64,000 bases of DNA from Mytilus californianus (Eukaryota > Mollusca > Bivalvia > Mytilida > Mytilidae), in NCBI RefSeq assembly GCF_021869535.1, contig NW_026262734.1, positions 107,853,088-107,917,087 of the forward strand. The letters are read 5' to 3'. Both the position numbers and the translations under genes were made by a program. The notes below the pieces were generated by a model that searched no databases, had not been told where the DNA came from, and saw only the letters and a program-made list of their open reading frames with translations. Positions 34,391-47,000 of this stretch are shown here, piece by piece; within the stretch, counting starts at the first letter, position 1, and each line of letters opens with the position of its first letter.

Positions 34391-35212
34391 AAGAGCTTGT
34401 TTCTATATCACAACAACGACAATTTGCCGAATCAAATAAATTACACTTGGTCTATGATATCCCTTTGTCTTTTTTTTTCTTCTAAAAAATAAAGCAACAA
34501 AAATACCGAATTTCAAGGAAAATTCAAAACGAAAAGTCCCTTAACAATTGGCAAAATCAAAAGCTCAAACACATCAAACGAATGGAAAACAATTGTCATA
34601 TTCCTGACTTGGTACAGGCATTTTCTTATGTAGAAAATGATAGATTAAACATGGTTTTAAAGGAGATCAATGTCGCTGAATCTAAAGGAGATCAATGTCG
34701 CTGGGTCGCCGGAGACAATCTACCTCATTTTGAAAACAAAACATCCTATAATTGATGTTGGCATCAGTTGGAAACCGAAGTGACACTGACGATGAAAAAA
34801 ATATTCACCACATGTAAATTGAAGGCTAAAAACCATTAATACGTGATTTCCGTGTGCACGACAAGCGTTTCTGAATAAAACCTTCCTTGTTGTACGCTCA
34901 TTACCAAAGAATATAGTTTAAATAGAACATACAAACCATCCGACGTAAACTTTTCCTGAGGGAGTTGCAGTCTTGTAGTTATAGTATAGTTACTATGTAT
35001 ATTCACTGGAAATTTTCATCATTTGAATAATACTATTACCAAAGCACTAGAACCTACGCTTAAAAAACTCAAATTAAGACGGTACTGTTGAGTTTAAAAG
35101 ATTAAACACCAAAACTATCTGATGTATCCTCCTTCAACTAGCTAAGAAAAACATACAACCGTCAATAAAACTCTACAAAGAAAACTAAAGATTAAACAAC
35201 AAGACCTCCATT

Positions 35213-35577
35213 TATGGAATAACCGTTTCACAGATGATATCGAATATGTTCCTTATGTCGATATTACAATCCAATTTCTTTTTCACTACGAATGTGACCT
35301 ACCGAATTAGACTATTTACTGGATTTGTAATAACATGAGCAACACGACGGGTGCCACATGTGGAGCAGGATCTGCTTACCCGTCCGGAGCACCTGAGATC
35401 AACCCCAGTTTTTGGTGGGGTTCGTGTTGCTTAGTCTTTAGTTTTCTATGTTGTGTCTTGTGTACTATTATTTGTCTGTTTGTCTTTTTATTTTTTAGCC
35501 ATGGCGTTGTCAGTTTATTTTCGATCTATGAGTTTGACTGTCCCTCTGGTATCTTTCGCCCCTCTTTTAAAACAGAG
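35213..35577 (+). mobile_element. Full copy of the common mussel repeat in unit 1 only
   Basis: About 365 bases from tttatggaataaccgtttca to ctggtatctttcgcccctct. Unit 2 passes directly from the left to the right flank (near 45,960), so this is a clean insertion after the duplication. Other copies: 63,715-63,940 and 21,095-21,300 forward; 3,572-3,715 and 33,123-33,320 reverse. Family type (SINE or MITE) is not settled from this. Confidence 0.75.
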
Positions 35578-35978
35578 TAAGCCTTGTGCAAGTAAAGATT
35601 AGGTAATAAATTAAAAAAGTGTATGGTATGAAAAAGAAGGAAGAAATGACGGAGTAGTCGCTACGATAAAAAGAAACGTATCGCTGCTTTCATTGAAGAT
35701 ACGGCTATTTTATACAAGTGTTAAACGATCAGCACAATTAGGATGGCATCCGTAAATCAGGTAAATATGACTATAACTTAAACATTAAGAACCCACCAAC
35801 TTTTGCATAAGGGATCAAGTAAACGTGAACATCGGAGAGTCGTCGACCTGTTTGATAGGATGATAGACGAGATATTAAAATTTTGAAGTCGTATATAATT
35901 TAGCCTGTTAGGTAAGCACTAATAATAAACAAAATTAACTGTAACGTCAAAATAAATGCTTGTAATAAAAAAAATTAA

Positions 35979-37083
35979 CTAGATTTGCCATTGCAAGCAA
36001 TAGCGGATGTCACCCTTCCCCCATTGCCACTAAGCGGCAGCCATTTCGAAAATTTTAAACAGGGAATGCACATATATGCATGTCTATACATCTTTCTGTA
36101 AATTTTTGGAACATATAGATTATTTTTGCTCATTTCAGAATTTTTGATATTTTTGCAGTTTCCATGTCAACGGTGGCCATTTTGGAAATTCCAAGGTCAA
36201 AAGTCTCATCTAGACTTGCCAGTTAACAACCATATTAATTTTCATAAAGTTTGGAGCATTTAGTAATTTTTGACATTTTTGCAGTTTCCATGGCAACGGT
36301 GGACATTTTGGAAATTTCAAAGTCAAAAGTCTCATCTAGACTTGCCAGTTAACAATCATATTAAGTTTCATAAAGTTTGGAGCACTTTGAAATTTTTAGC
36401 ATTTTTGCTGTTGTCATGGTAACAGTGACCAATTCAAATATTTTAATGACAGGTACCCCATTGGTCCATGAAATGGAACATACCATTAAAGTTTAACTGG
36501 GTTTGACCTACCATATTAAGAGAGGAAATGCTACTTTAAGGTTATTAGAAGGGTTTTTCAAGCATTTTGACCTTTTTTGCATTGTTTACTTGGTAACAGG
36601 AGATATTTTAGAACTTCAAACCCCAAATGCCACATCTACAAATGTTGCTCATCGTTACTGTGAAGTTTCATCAAGTTTGAAGCATTTTGAAATTTTTGAA
36701 ATTTTGGCTGCAGTTTCCATGGTAACAGTAGTTCCGATCATTGTCAAAATCATTCAAAACCTGTATATTGTGGACAACTATATTGTATAAAAATTTGATG
36801 ATTTTAAGTTCAAGCATACCCAAATAATTCATCAAACCCTAAAATTAAATTTTTTCACCTTTTTTCAGTTTCCATGGTGATGGCAGCCATTTTTTAGTTC
36901 CAAAGTTGCACTGCAACTCGAAGGTCCGGGTTCCTTGTTATAGTGAACAATCATTTAGATTGGTTCCTTTGGCTCTGAGAAAACTCCCGGACAAAATTAG
37001 GTGGAAGAAAAATAATAATAATACTGAAAAAGAAACAGAGGAAAAGCAATATGTCATCCGACATTGTCGATCGGATGACATAA
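35979..37083 (-). mobile_element. Helitron/Helentron-like non-autonomous insertion
   Basis: 1.1 kb present in unit 1 and absent from unit 2. At the left edge CTAG stands beside gccattgcaagcaatagcgg, which folds into a short hairpin; read on the minus strand this is hairpin, AAAT, CTAG, then T, as at Helitron 3' ends. The right edge has an 11-base-stem hairpin (atgtcatccga...tcggatgacat, 37,051-37,081). The middle is a degenerate tandem repeat of 125-150 bases with tttccatggcaacggtgg. Hairpin ends around tandem repeats fit Helentron-derived or pearl-like elements of bivalves. The 5' end lacks the classical TC. Confidence 0.5.
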
Positions 37084-38502
37084 TTAAACGTTAAAATATT
37101 TTATTTTAGTTTGAGGAAACATGTACAATTACCAACATTTAAGATGTTAATATAATTATATTGTTTGTTTGCAATTTATTTGAACAAGAACGTATCGATT
37201 TCATAACTCATGCCAGAAAAATATTTATAACCGATCTTATTTACAAACATGAATCACTAAATTTATAGTGCTCTTGTTTAAACATGTTAAAGTTAATATT
37301 ATACTATTTTCTTTAACTGTTGTTTGTTTAAAGTAAATATGATGATATTTCCTGTTAAGGATTTTATTACGATGAATAGTTTGATACATTATCATACGAT
37401 CATTATTTATATGCTACAATCTGCTGCCCTTTTAGGTTGCATTTGAATTTAGTTTTACAAATGATTACAAACCAAGAGGAAGTAAAAAATACCGAAGGTT
37501 TGTATTAACAACTTATGATCTTCATTATTCAATATGTGACTAATGATCGGATGAAAATGCATTTTGAATATCAACATAACTTCTGAATTTAAAACATCGC
37601 TGTTAGTAGATGTAGCTGTGATTGAACTGCAGTCCAAACTCAATCAAATAATGTTTTTCATGATTGATTTCAATGTTGAAAAGCATTTTAAGCTGTCTGG
37701 GCTTTCTTTGGCATGTACAGTTTAAAAACAATTTTCAAAATTGAGGAAGTTCTTAATTGTGTGGCCATCCGTTTTCTCAAACCTAAATTTCACCAACAAA
37801 ATTACGGACAGGTTTAATTTATACCATCAAGCTATATTTTGATCCATAAAAAACTAGAATCAATCAAGGAAAAAGTCTGTTTGTTACACAGAAACACATA
37901 TACCTTTTCACGGATGTTTGATCAAATACATCCTTTTTATTTGAATTTTTACCTTTTTTACAAATTCACAACCTTAATTACAGGGGTTTTCATAATCCTG
38001 CAACATTACATTATTTAAGTTCCAGTCTTTGTAAGAATCAGACATGGCAGAAAAAAACTCGCCGACCTAACCATCCTATTTGAAGTTACCCTCATCCTGT
38101 GTTATAAATATGGTAGGTCTTTTTTTTTTCTTCGTGTCTGGTAATTCGAGAAGCCTTTAGATAATATTTTGGTTAGAATTATAACAAATTACCAAGTTAG
38201 CTTACTTAATTATTAATTTCTAGTGAATTTCAACCAAATTATATCTTGAAATATCAGAACAGGAAAAGGAAACGAATGATATATTAATGCACCACTATAC
38301 ATTTTTAACATAGATTAATGTAAACTTGAGCGGGTTTTTTTGTTTGTCATGTTTTCACAACTTCCTGATTCTTAATCAGGTTGGCACCTAAATGGTGTTA
38401 ACAAAATGAACATTTTTGTCTTGTCACGGATGACAAAAGGAATATTTGAGAGAACGAAATCCGTTTTGAATTTTCCTTGGAGTTCGGTTTTTTGTTATTT
38501 AA

Positions 38503-40089
38503 TACTGGTTCTCTGTAACAATTTAAACTCTTATATAGGGAGTGTGGCACACATGGTCATGGATTTTCTTCAAACTTCACACACTTACTAGTCTTGATGA
38601 AACAAACAAAAAATGGCAAAATTTTGGTTGCTAAGCATATCGGTTGCCATAGCAACCGATGACCAGATTTACCTCTTCTGAATATCTATGATTTTAAGCT
38701 GAAAAAGGCTATTTTCGACATAATTTTTCATAATAAATAATTGAGAGAATGAATATTGTTTTATGATTTCATTAAATATATGCATTTTATTAATGTAATT
38801 TAATAACTGATATTTTCATATTCCATTTCAATCATAATCACATATACCCCCCTTTTTATGTGGTTTGCATTAGGTAAAATATACCCTTTTCAGGTCATTT
38901 TTGAATGCTCACCATAATTGTTTGCGGACACCTGAGTTAAAATCAACCATGAATTCATAAATATCATAGTCTTATCTTATCAATGATGCAAAAAAGTAAT
39001 GGGGAAGTATGTCTCAATATTTTGTTACCATGGATACAAAATGCTTAGTTTTCATTTTTTTCAGAATTTTTTTTTTTTTTTAATTTTGAAAAAAAATGTT
39101 TTTAAACCTAATTCTGCAGCCAGAAAAAAATAAATTAATATACAATATGTAGAAATTATTGTAATCATCAAAATTTTAAACATATTCATATATAACGGTA
39201 TTAGAGTTTTAACTGTGTTGCTATGGAAACAATTTCATTTTGATACACAAGTTTAAAACAATTTTGAAAAAAGTTTCAGTTAGTTTCTTAAATCATTAAT
39301 GTGCACAAAAGTAGGAAAACTAAAACACTTATTAAGTTTCACTGTACACACACATGTGTATATATAAATGATTTTGCTATTATAGTATTTCGATAATGGT
39401 GTTACCACTTGAAGGAAATAAACACAATTTCTCTATTCTGGATAAAAGTGCTGATTATAAAAAAAAATTATTAGAAAAAAACAAATAAAATCATGTAAAA
39501 AATTACATATTCAATTGTACAATATTTGCCATTGAATGTGTTGCCATGGAAACAAGTAGTTCATTTGCAAAAATACGAATAAGTACTAATTTTTACAAAT
39601 GCGTTTTTATGAACTTCGATACATATAACAATGAATGTATACAGTTTTGCTTACATAAGCAGGTTTTCTTGTATTTGAGAAATATTAATAATATTCCAGG
39701 CATTATTAGTGATAGTGTTGCCATAGAAACAACAAATTACATGTATATGCATAAACTTGGATAACGCTTGAAAATATACTAAATCTCTCATACAAAAACT
39801 CTATTTTGTAAGTTTTCAATATAATGCAGTGTCAAAGAATGATGGCTTTTACAAGTCAGTCCATCAACTAGTATTCAAATGCTGTAGTGAAGATTAAAGA
39901 TCAAAGTGCCACTTGGTGTTGACAGTTTGGAATTGTAGCTACTAGCTCCTAACTATTTATACATAATATTAAGAAGATACAATCAGAACATTGACAGTTC
40001 AAGAAAGGCCACGTTTAAAAAACTTAAAATTGTTTGTGTGAGGCACAGAAATAAATACTTATCACAAATGAAAATAATCAATATCGTTT

Positions 40090-40121
<32 letters not shown>

Positions 40122-42960
40122 GATTTTGTAAAAATGAAATGATCGATTAGTTATGGTTTGCTTTGTGTCCAGTGTCAAATATCTCATGCATATTTCAGAA
40201 GAGAACAAAATCAATAAATTTAATAGGAACATTGTTGGTCCAGTGCTAGTCTACTGACCCAAAATTAATTAAAGGCAATAATTTGATACACTTCAACACA
40301 ATAAAAAATAGAACAAAAAAAGTCAGACGTTGGTCCTCTAAGTAAATGATAATTGACCATCTAACCTTTCTTTCTATAAAGGAAAAAATACCTATATTAT
40401 GAGCTGTTTATTTTTCTTATTCATTATTAAACTCAATGTTGAAATGGCAAAGCATGTATAGCTATACGTTTTGAATATTATTGTATTATTGCATGATGAG
40501 TATCTACATGAAAAACCTTTTTTTAGGTGAAGTTGAAAAAATAGACAATTTCAAAAAGGTCCGGCAATATGGGTAGGCTGGGATGAAGGCGGACAATTTG
40601 AAATATCACTGGAAATCGGGATCAATTGGACAAGGACAGAAATTTCAATAGGTCAACTTGGGTGCCCCTAAAAGAATTAACACAAGGGTTATTTAGAAAA
40701 CAAAGGGCGTAACCAACAAGGGCGGGTACTGTCGGCCGTTGACCCGATGGTCCCTGCTATCCATCCGACACATTTCTTGTTTGCCGTTCAGGCCGGGGAG
40801 AAATTTTCGAGATTTTCCAAACAAATTCGTTTCCCTATGAGGACCCGCGGAAAATCTGTCAGATGGTGGCTGCGGGTCTTAAAACGAGAAAGGGGGGGGG
40901 GGGAATATACCATATGGACAATTTTCATAAAACGGGTCCCACTGACTGCCTAAAGTGATGGCCCGCTACATTTATGCTTCAGTGATTCCATATGTAATCA
41001 ACCAAATATTTCCAATAAATAAGGAGGGGACGGGCCCTCAGGGCCCCTGGATCCGCCTATGGTAGCACTGTCTTAACATTAGTATTAGGTATTGGATTAT
41101 TGAAATTTGAGAAAATAACAACTATCTTAAGTTTATGGATTTTTAGCAGCAAATTAAAAAATATTGACCATAAATTATGCTAGCTCTTTACCGTGAAAGG
41201 GTAACTTTAAAAGAACTATATACATGTACATATAATTTGATTTTCACTGAACATGCTGAAAGCCCATTACAGAAAGATGTTTCTCAAAATTAGTATATTG
41301 TCTTTCTTTTAACAAAAAAAAAATAGATTTTACTTTGAAACAGGACTCAATGTTTAAAACATATAATTCATGTGACTTTTTGTCCTTGACTTTTTGTCTG
41401 TGACTTTCTGTCCTATATTCTGACTGTTATCATGACCAGGAAAAATTACTTTATACCTATTTATATGTAATAGGTTTTGCATCAAACTTATAGAAACACT
41501 TAGATTGAACCATTAATTTTATCAAATAAGAAAATATAAAATGCTTTTCAAACATATTAGCAAACGATAAATGTATTGACTTTCGAGAACATTTGGCATA
41601 CCTCAAGTTAAGTCGTTGAATATGTTTACTTATATTTTATTAAGATATTTTAAACTACCAAGATATCGTGCATGCAGGGGCTCGGGCATACCTCAAGTAG
41701 TCCGCGACATGTTTATTTTTTTATGAAAATATTGAAAACTACCAAGATATCCTACACAAGGCTCGGGCATGCCTTAAGTTGTACGTGGAAATAACTATTT
41801 ACTGTTATGAAAATATTATAAAACAATTATATTGGATTTATCAACTTACATGTATTTTTGGCCTACTTCACACCTTTTGTGTGTTACTTTATATATTTGT
41901 GATCAAACGTGTCAAATTATAACCGGTAATATACAACATAATTTACAACACAGTAAAATACAATATACTACTCAATACCATAAAAAGTTTAAATAACCTG
42001 GTGCCCGTTACAGTACCCTAAACCGTTTTTCCCAGTTTTTTTTATTATTTGATAAAGACTTTACCATTCAATCTTAATGGTTTTTTTTATATAAATGTTA
42101 AGCAAATCCTATAAGATATAAATAGGTATTAGGTAGTACAACGATCAGGACACCCAAAAACATATATTTTCCCCCTTTTTTTTAATGATATAAAATAACA
42201 CAGAAATTTTCATTCGTTAGGTCATTGCTGTTGTTGGTCAGGTCATTGTCAACGTTAGAAGGGTCACTTTTTCGGAATTTTTCGGAATTTTTTAATATTT
42301 TTTTCTATATTTTTTCATATAATTATATATTAAATGATCAAATTTTATTATATTTCAAATTTAACATAAATCCTTTAAGAAATGAAAAAAGTAATGAGCA
42401 TTTTCATTTGGTCCTGTCATTGTCAGCGTTGGTCAGGTCACGTTTTATGAAGATTTAAAAGTTTTCTATATTTTTTCTTATATTTATGTATTAAATGGAC
42501 TAAATTTATAGCAATTCAAATTTGACAAAATTTTTAAGAAATAAAAAAGTTATTAGCATTTTCGTTTTGGTCCAGTCATTAGTGTAACCCGTCAAAGGGA
42601 GATAATTCGTATTGTGAGGAATATTGCACAATGACCATTTTTTAGAAATTAATTTCAGATGTTTCTAAGTAGATTCCCCATAACTTTTTTTTATTTTTGA
42701 TAAACAAAAGGCAGAAATTAATTGTTTTTGTGTTTCTTATTAATAGATGTATCCGCATAATTTCACAACACTACACCAAATATTGTATTTTTCTCAAAAT
42801 TCCCAACTTTCTCCGCTGTTACCATGATAACCAACCAATATATATATCGGTTGGCATTATTTTCCTGACTAGGCTAATAGGATATACATATCAGCCAATT
42901 TTCAGAAAGATCGGTGACTATGTGTACCGAAAACGTTTAAGTGGTTACAGAGAATGAGTA
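38503..42960. mobile_element. 4,458-bp TTAA-flanked element with terminal inverted repeats
   Basis: Flanked by TTAA at 38,499-38,502 and 42,961-42,964; unit 2 has the empty site with one TTAA at 48,407-48,410. Ends are tactggttctctgtaac and, read inward from the right, tactcattctctgtaac, with 22 of the first 26 bases alike. Inside are a degenerate tandem array with gttgccatggaaaca (38,640-39,735), a 23-base G run, a partial MITE (40,955-41,060), an 80-90-base tandem repeat (41,595-41,800) and a roughly 170-190-base one (42,216-42,595). There is no open frame above 90 codons and no transposase motif, so it must be moved in trans. TTAA targets are used by piggyBac and Kolobok transposases. Confidence 0.8.
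40090..40112 (+). repeat. 23-base G run
   Basis: Homopolymer in the TTAA element. Comparable runs lie at 13,741, 16,093 and (as C) 59,295. Length is likely uncertain in the assembly. Confidence 0.9.
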
Positions 42961-43443
42961 TTAACTTTCATCTAGTCTTTCGTAATATTTTCAAATGTTT
43001 AGTCAATTTATACTATCCACAACCAGTTGATTATAATTTGAGAAACAACTTGTTGTTTTCTTGGTCTCCAGATCAGTTCTTCATTTGTTCAAAATGAAAC
43101 TTTGCTGTCGAATTTTCTCGCTATCTCTGATTTCTGTAGTGTGTCGTGAACAAAGAATGCCCTATGCCTGATGATATCTTAAAAAATAAAATTTTGGTAA
43201 ATGACTGAAAAAAGAAAGAAAAAGTGTATATTAATATCGCTAAAAATCATTACAGATTCTATAAAAAAAAGTAAAATAACAAAAATACCGAACTCCATGG
43301 AACATCCAAAACAGAAAGTTCTTTATCAAATGGCAAAATCAAATGCAAAAACATATCAAATGAATGGAAAACAACTGTCATATTCCTGACTTGGTACAGG
43401 CATTTCCTTATGTAGAAAATGGTGGATTAAACCTGGTTGTATA

Positions 43444-44016
43444 TACTGTTCAAAAAAAAAACCGCATAGCTCGGATGAAGTTTTCAAAATGCAAAATATA
43501 TATTTTACAAGGTAAAATGAAACGGTCAATTGCATCTTTGAATTTTTACAGGTAAGTTTTAAACTTTAAATGCCCGTTCTTTTGGTTTGGCTCTCTGCCA
43601 CATGAAATTTGCGACTCGCTATAAGTGCATATGACCTTTTTCGCCGCGAAATTTTGTGGTCAACTCAACTGTTACACTTTTGCGCATATAAGGACCAGGT
43701 TTAAAGATTTAGTTCATCACAACTTTAAAACGCTATCATGCCAAGGTTGGACCCTGCTATTTGAAATATCGTCATCGGCCGTCTCCGTGCCAGAGTGTCC
43801 CAAAGTGAAGTAGCAAGAGATGAAAATGTTAACCAAAGCACAATTTCACCACTTTGGAACAGAAACCAGCAGACTGGCTGTACTAAGGACGACCTCGCCT
43901 AACGACTCCTGGACAAGATCGCTACATCCGGGTATTTCATCTAATGAATCGAAACGATGCCGCAACAGCCACTGCAGTTGGGATACTAGGATTGAGAAGA
44001 GTCAGCTCACAAACAG
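43444..44016 (+). mobile_element. Tc1-like element, left part only
   Basis: Begins with the same inverted-repeat end as 48,892 (tactgttcaaaaaaa) after TA and is collinear with it until the duplication junction. The ATG at 43,738 and the early TGA are shared with the complete copy. Confidence 0.85.
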
Positions 44017-47000
44017 AAAACTAAAAATTGAGCAACACGAAATCAAACAAAAACTGGAGGTGATCTTATGTCCTCCGAAAGGGTTATCAGATCCGCGAAT
44101 CAGACTTACAAAATACATTAAAAAGTTGTATTGGTTTTCGTCCTTATGAATGATCGTAAAAGGGAAAGGAGCAGGTCAGATAAAATCTTATTACAAACAT
44201 ATAATGTTATACTTCTCAAAATCTATCATATACCAACTTTAACCTTGTATAAAATGTGCGGCTATTTGCTCATTTCTGTAAAACAAAACCAAAATTGTTA
44301 TTTGAATTGGCACAAAATGTTACCATTTAGCTTATTTCATTCCCTTTTGGTTTAAAACATGTTTTATTCAATAAATCAAATCATGATATATATAAGATAA
44401 TACATTATACAATAGGATCAAGAAACAAGCAACATTACTTATATTAATCTGTATCCAAAAAATGATGACATACAACATAATGAATACTTGGAGCATGCTC
44501 TGTCAATTTGAATAAAATAGAATAGTAAATACAAATAGAAATTAATTATATTGTAGTTTGAGAAAAGAGGAGAGAAAAACAAGTGAATGAAATAAACTAA
44601 ATATATATAAATGAAGCTTTCATATTATGATGTGAATTTATACTTTTCGATACATATTTCTGCACCAATACAAAAAGAATACAAGTTTCTTCATCAGTTA
44701 AAAAATCTGACCCAAAATGCAAAAATGTTTATCAATCCGCAAGAAATTGCATATCAAGCACTTAGCATATATTAGTATAAAAAAAAACGCTTTGGACCTA
44801 CTGAATCAGGTAATTCACATCTGAGAAACAGGCAATATATGCTCTCAATTTTAGAATTCATTCATACATTTTTTTATTATTTGTTTTACAAGGATCATCA
44901 GTCCTTTACCTTTCATTTGATACCTAAATTACCAAAATATGTTATACCTAGTTTGATATTTACACTTATGCGTAGGAACTATTTTGTTTTAAATATGTAC
45001 TACTTTCTAGTGTGTGTTTTTTTTTACCGGGCCGGATTTGGTGGTGTTACATCATACAAAGTCTATCCGAAATATTTTGCAAAGAATTTCGCTCAAACCG
45101 CGGTGCTAGGAGTCGTCTTAAACTTGCAGTGAGTTGAGAGTTTTTTTGCTCAGTGTTGTAGGCCTAACACTGACTTTGAGATGAAAAACAGCAATAAAGC
45201 ACTGTTAAGTTGACATTTGTGTGTATGTTTGTTTTTTGTTTTTTTTCTTTTTTTGCTGTGCATGTACTGATTTTGTGTCATGGATGGATACCTCATATCC
45301 TTTGATTTCTATTACGTTAATAAAAAATGAGAGTTTGTTTCTATATCACCACAACGACAGTTTGGCGAATCCACTAAATTACACTTGATCTATGTTATAC
45401 CTTTGTCTTTTTTTTCTAAAGGAGATCAATGTCGCTGGGTCGGCGGCGATAATCGACCTTATTTAGAAAACTAAACATCATATAATTTATGTTGGCATCA
45501 GCTGGATACCTAAGTGACACTGACGATGAAAATTAAAACAAAATATTGACCACATGTCAAGGGAAAGCTAAAAACCTTTAATAAGTAATTTGCGTGTTCA
45601 CGACAAGTATTTCTGAATAAAACCTTCCTCTTTGTACGCTCGTTACCAAAGAATATAGTTTAAACAGAACAAACAAACAACCCGACGTTAGATTTTCCGG
45701 AGGAAGCTGCAGTCTTGTGGTTATAGTATAGTTACTATGTTTTTCCAAGCATAATGCATCATTTGAATCCTACTATAACCAAAGCACTAGAACATACGCT
45801 TAAAAAAACTCAAATTAAGATGGTACTGCTGAGTATAAAAGATTGAACACCAAAGTTATCTAATATATCCTCCTTCAACTAGCTAAAAAAACACATACAA
45901 CAATTGTCAACAAAACGCTACAAAGAAAATTAAAGATTCAGCAAGAAGATCTCCATTTAAATCAAAGCTAGCCTTGTGCAAGTAAAGATTAGGTAATAAC
46001 TTAAAAGTGTATGTTATGAACAAGAAGAAAGAAATTACGGAGTAGTGGCTAAATAAAAAGAAACTTATCGCTGCTTTCATTGAAGATACGGCAATTCTAT
46101 ACAAATGTAACAATTAGAATGGCGTCCGTAAAGCAGACGAATATGATTACAACTTAACCATTAAGAACCCACCAACTTTTGCATTAGGAATCAGTTAAAC
46201 GTGAACATCAAAGAGTCGGCGACCTGTTTGATAGAATGATAGACGAGATATTAAAATTTTGAAGTCGTATATAATTAGGCCTGTTAGGTAAGCACTTTTT
46301 ATAAAAACAATTAACTGTAACGTCAAAACAAATGCTTGAAATAAAAAAAAAACACTAAACGTTAAAATTTTTTATTTTAGTTTGAAGAAAACATGTACAA
46401 CTACCAACATTTAAGAATAATTACATTGTTTTTGCATAATGCATCATTTGAATCATACTATTACCAAAGCACTATACGCGACGCTTAAAAATTCAAATTA
46501 AGATGATACTGTTGAGTTAAAAAGATTGAACGCCAAAGTTATCTAATATATCACCCTTCAACTAGCTAAAACAAATATTCAACCGTCAATAAAACTCTAC
46601 AAGGAAAAGTAAAGATTACGCAACAAGACCGCCAATTTAATCAGAGTTATCCTTGTGCAAGTAAAGATTAGGTAATAAATTAAAAGTGCATGGTATGAAA
46701 AAGAAGGAAGAAATGACGGAGTAGTGGCTACGATAAATAGAAACTTATCGTTGCTGTCATTGAAGATACAGCTATTTTATACAAATGTAAAACTATCAGC
46801 ACAATTAGGATGGCATCCGTAAAGCAGGCGAATATGACTACAACTTAACCATTAAGAACCCACCAACTTTGGCATTAGGGATCAAGTAAACGTGAGCATC
46901 GTCGATCTGTTTGATAAGATGGAAGACGAGATATCAAAACTTGGAAGTCGTATATGATTTAGTCTGTTAGGTAAGCACTAATTATAAAATCAATTAACTG

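Larger units (their letters stand above)
33238..44016. repeat. Tandem segmental duplication, unit 1
   Basis: Collinear with 44,013-49,487: 33,242-35,212 with 44,017-45,960; 35,578-35,975 with 45,970-46,340; 37,084-38,502 with 47,036-48,410; 42,961-44,016 with 48,409-49,487. Identity by eye ranges from about 88 to 97 percent. Unit 1 has three extra blocks (35,213-35,577; 35,979-37,083; 38,503-42,960) and ends inside a Tc1 copy at a 4-base microhomology, acag. Confidence 0.85.
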
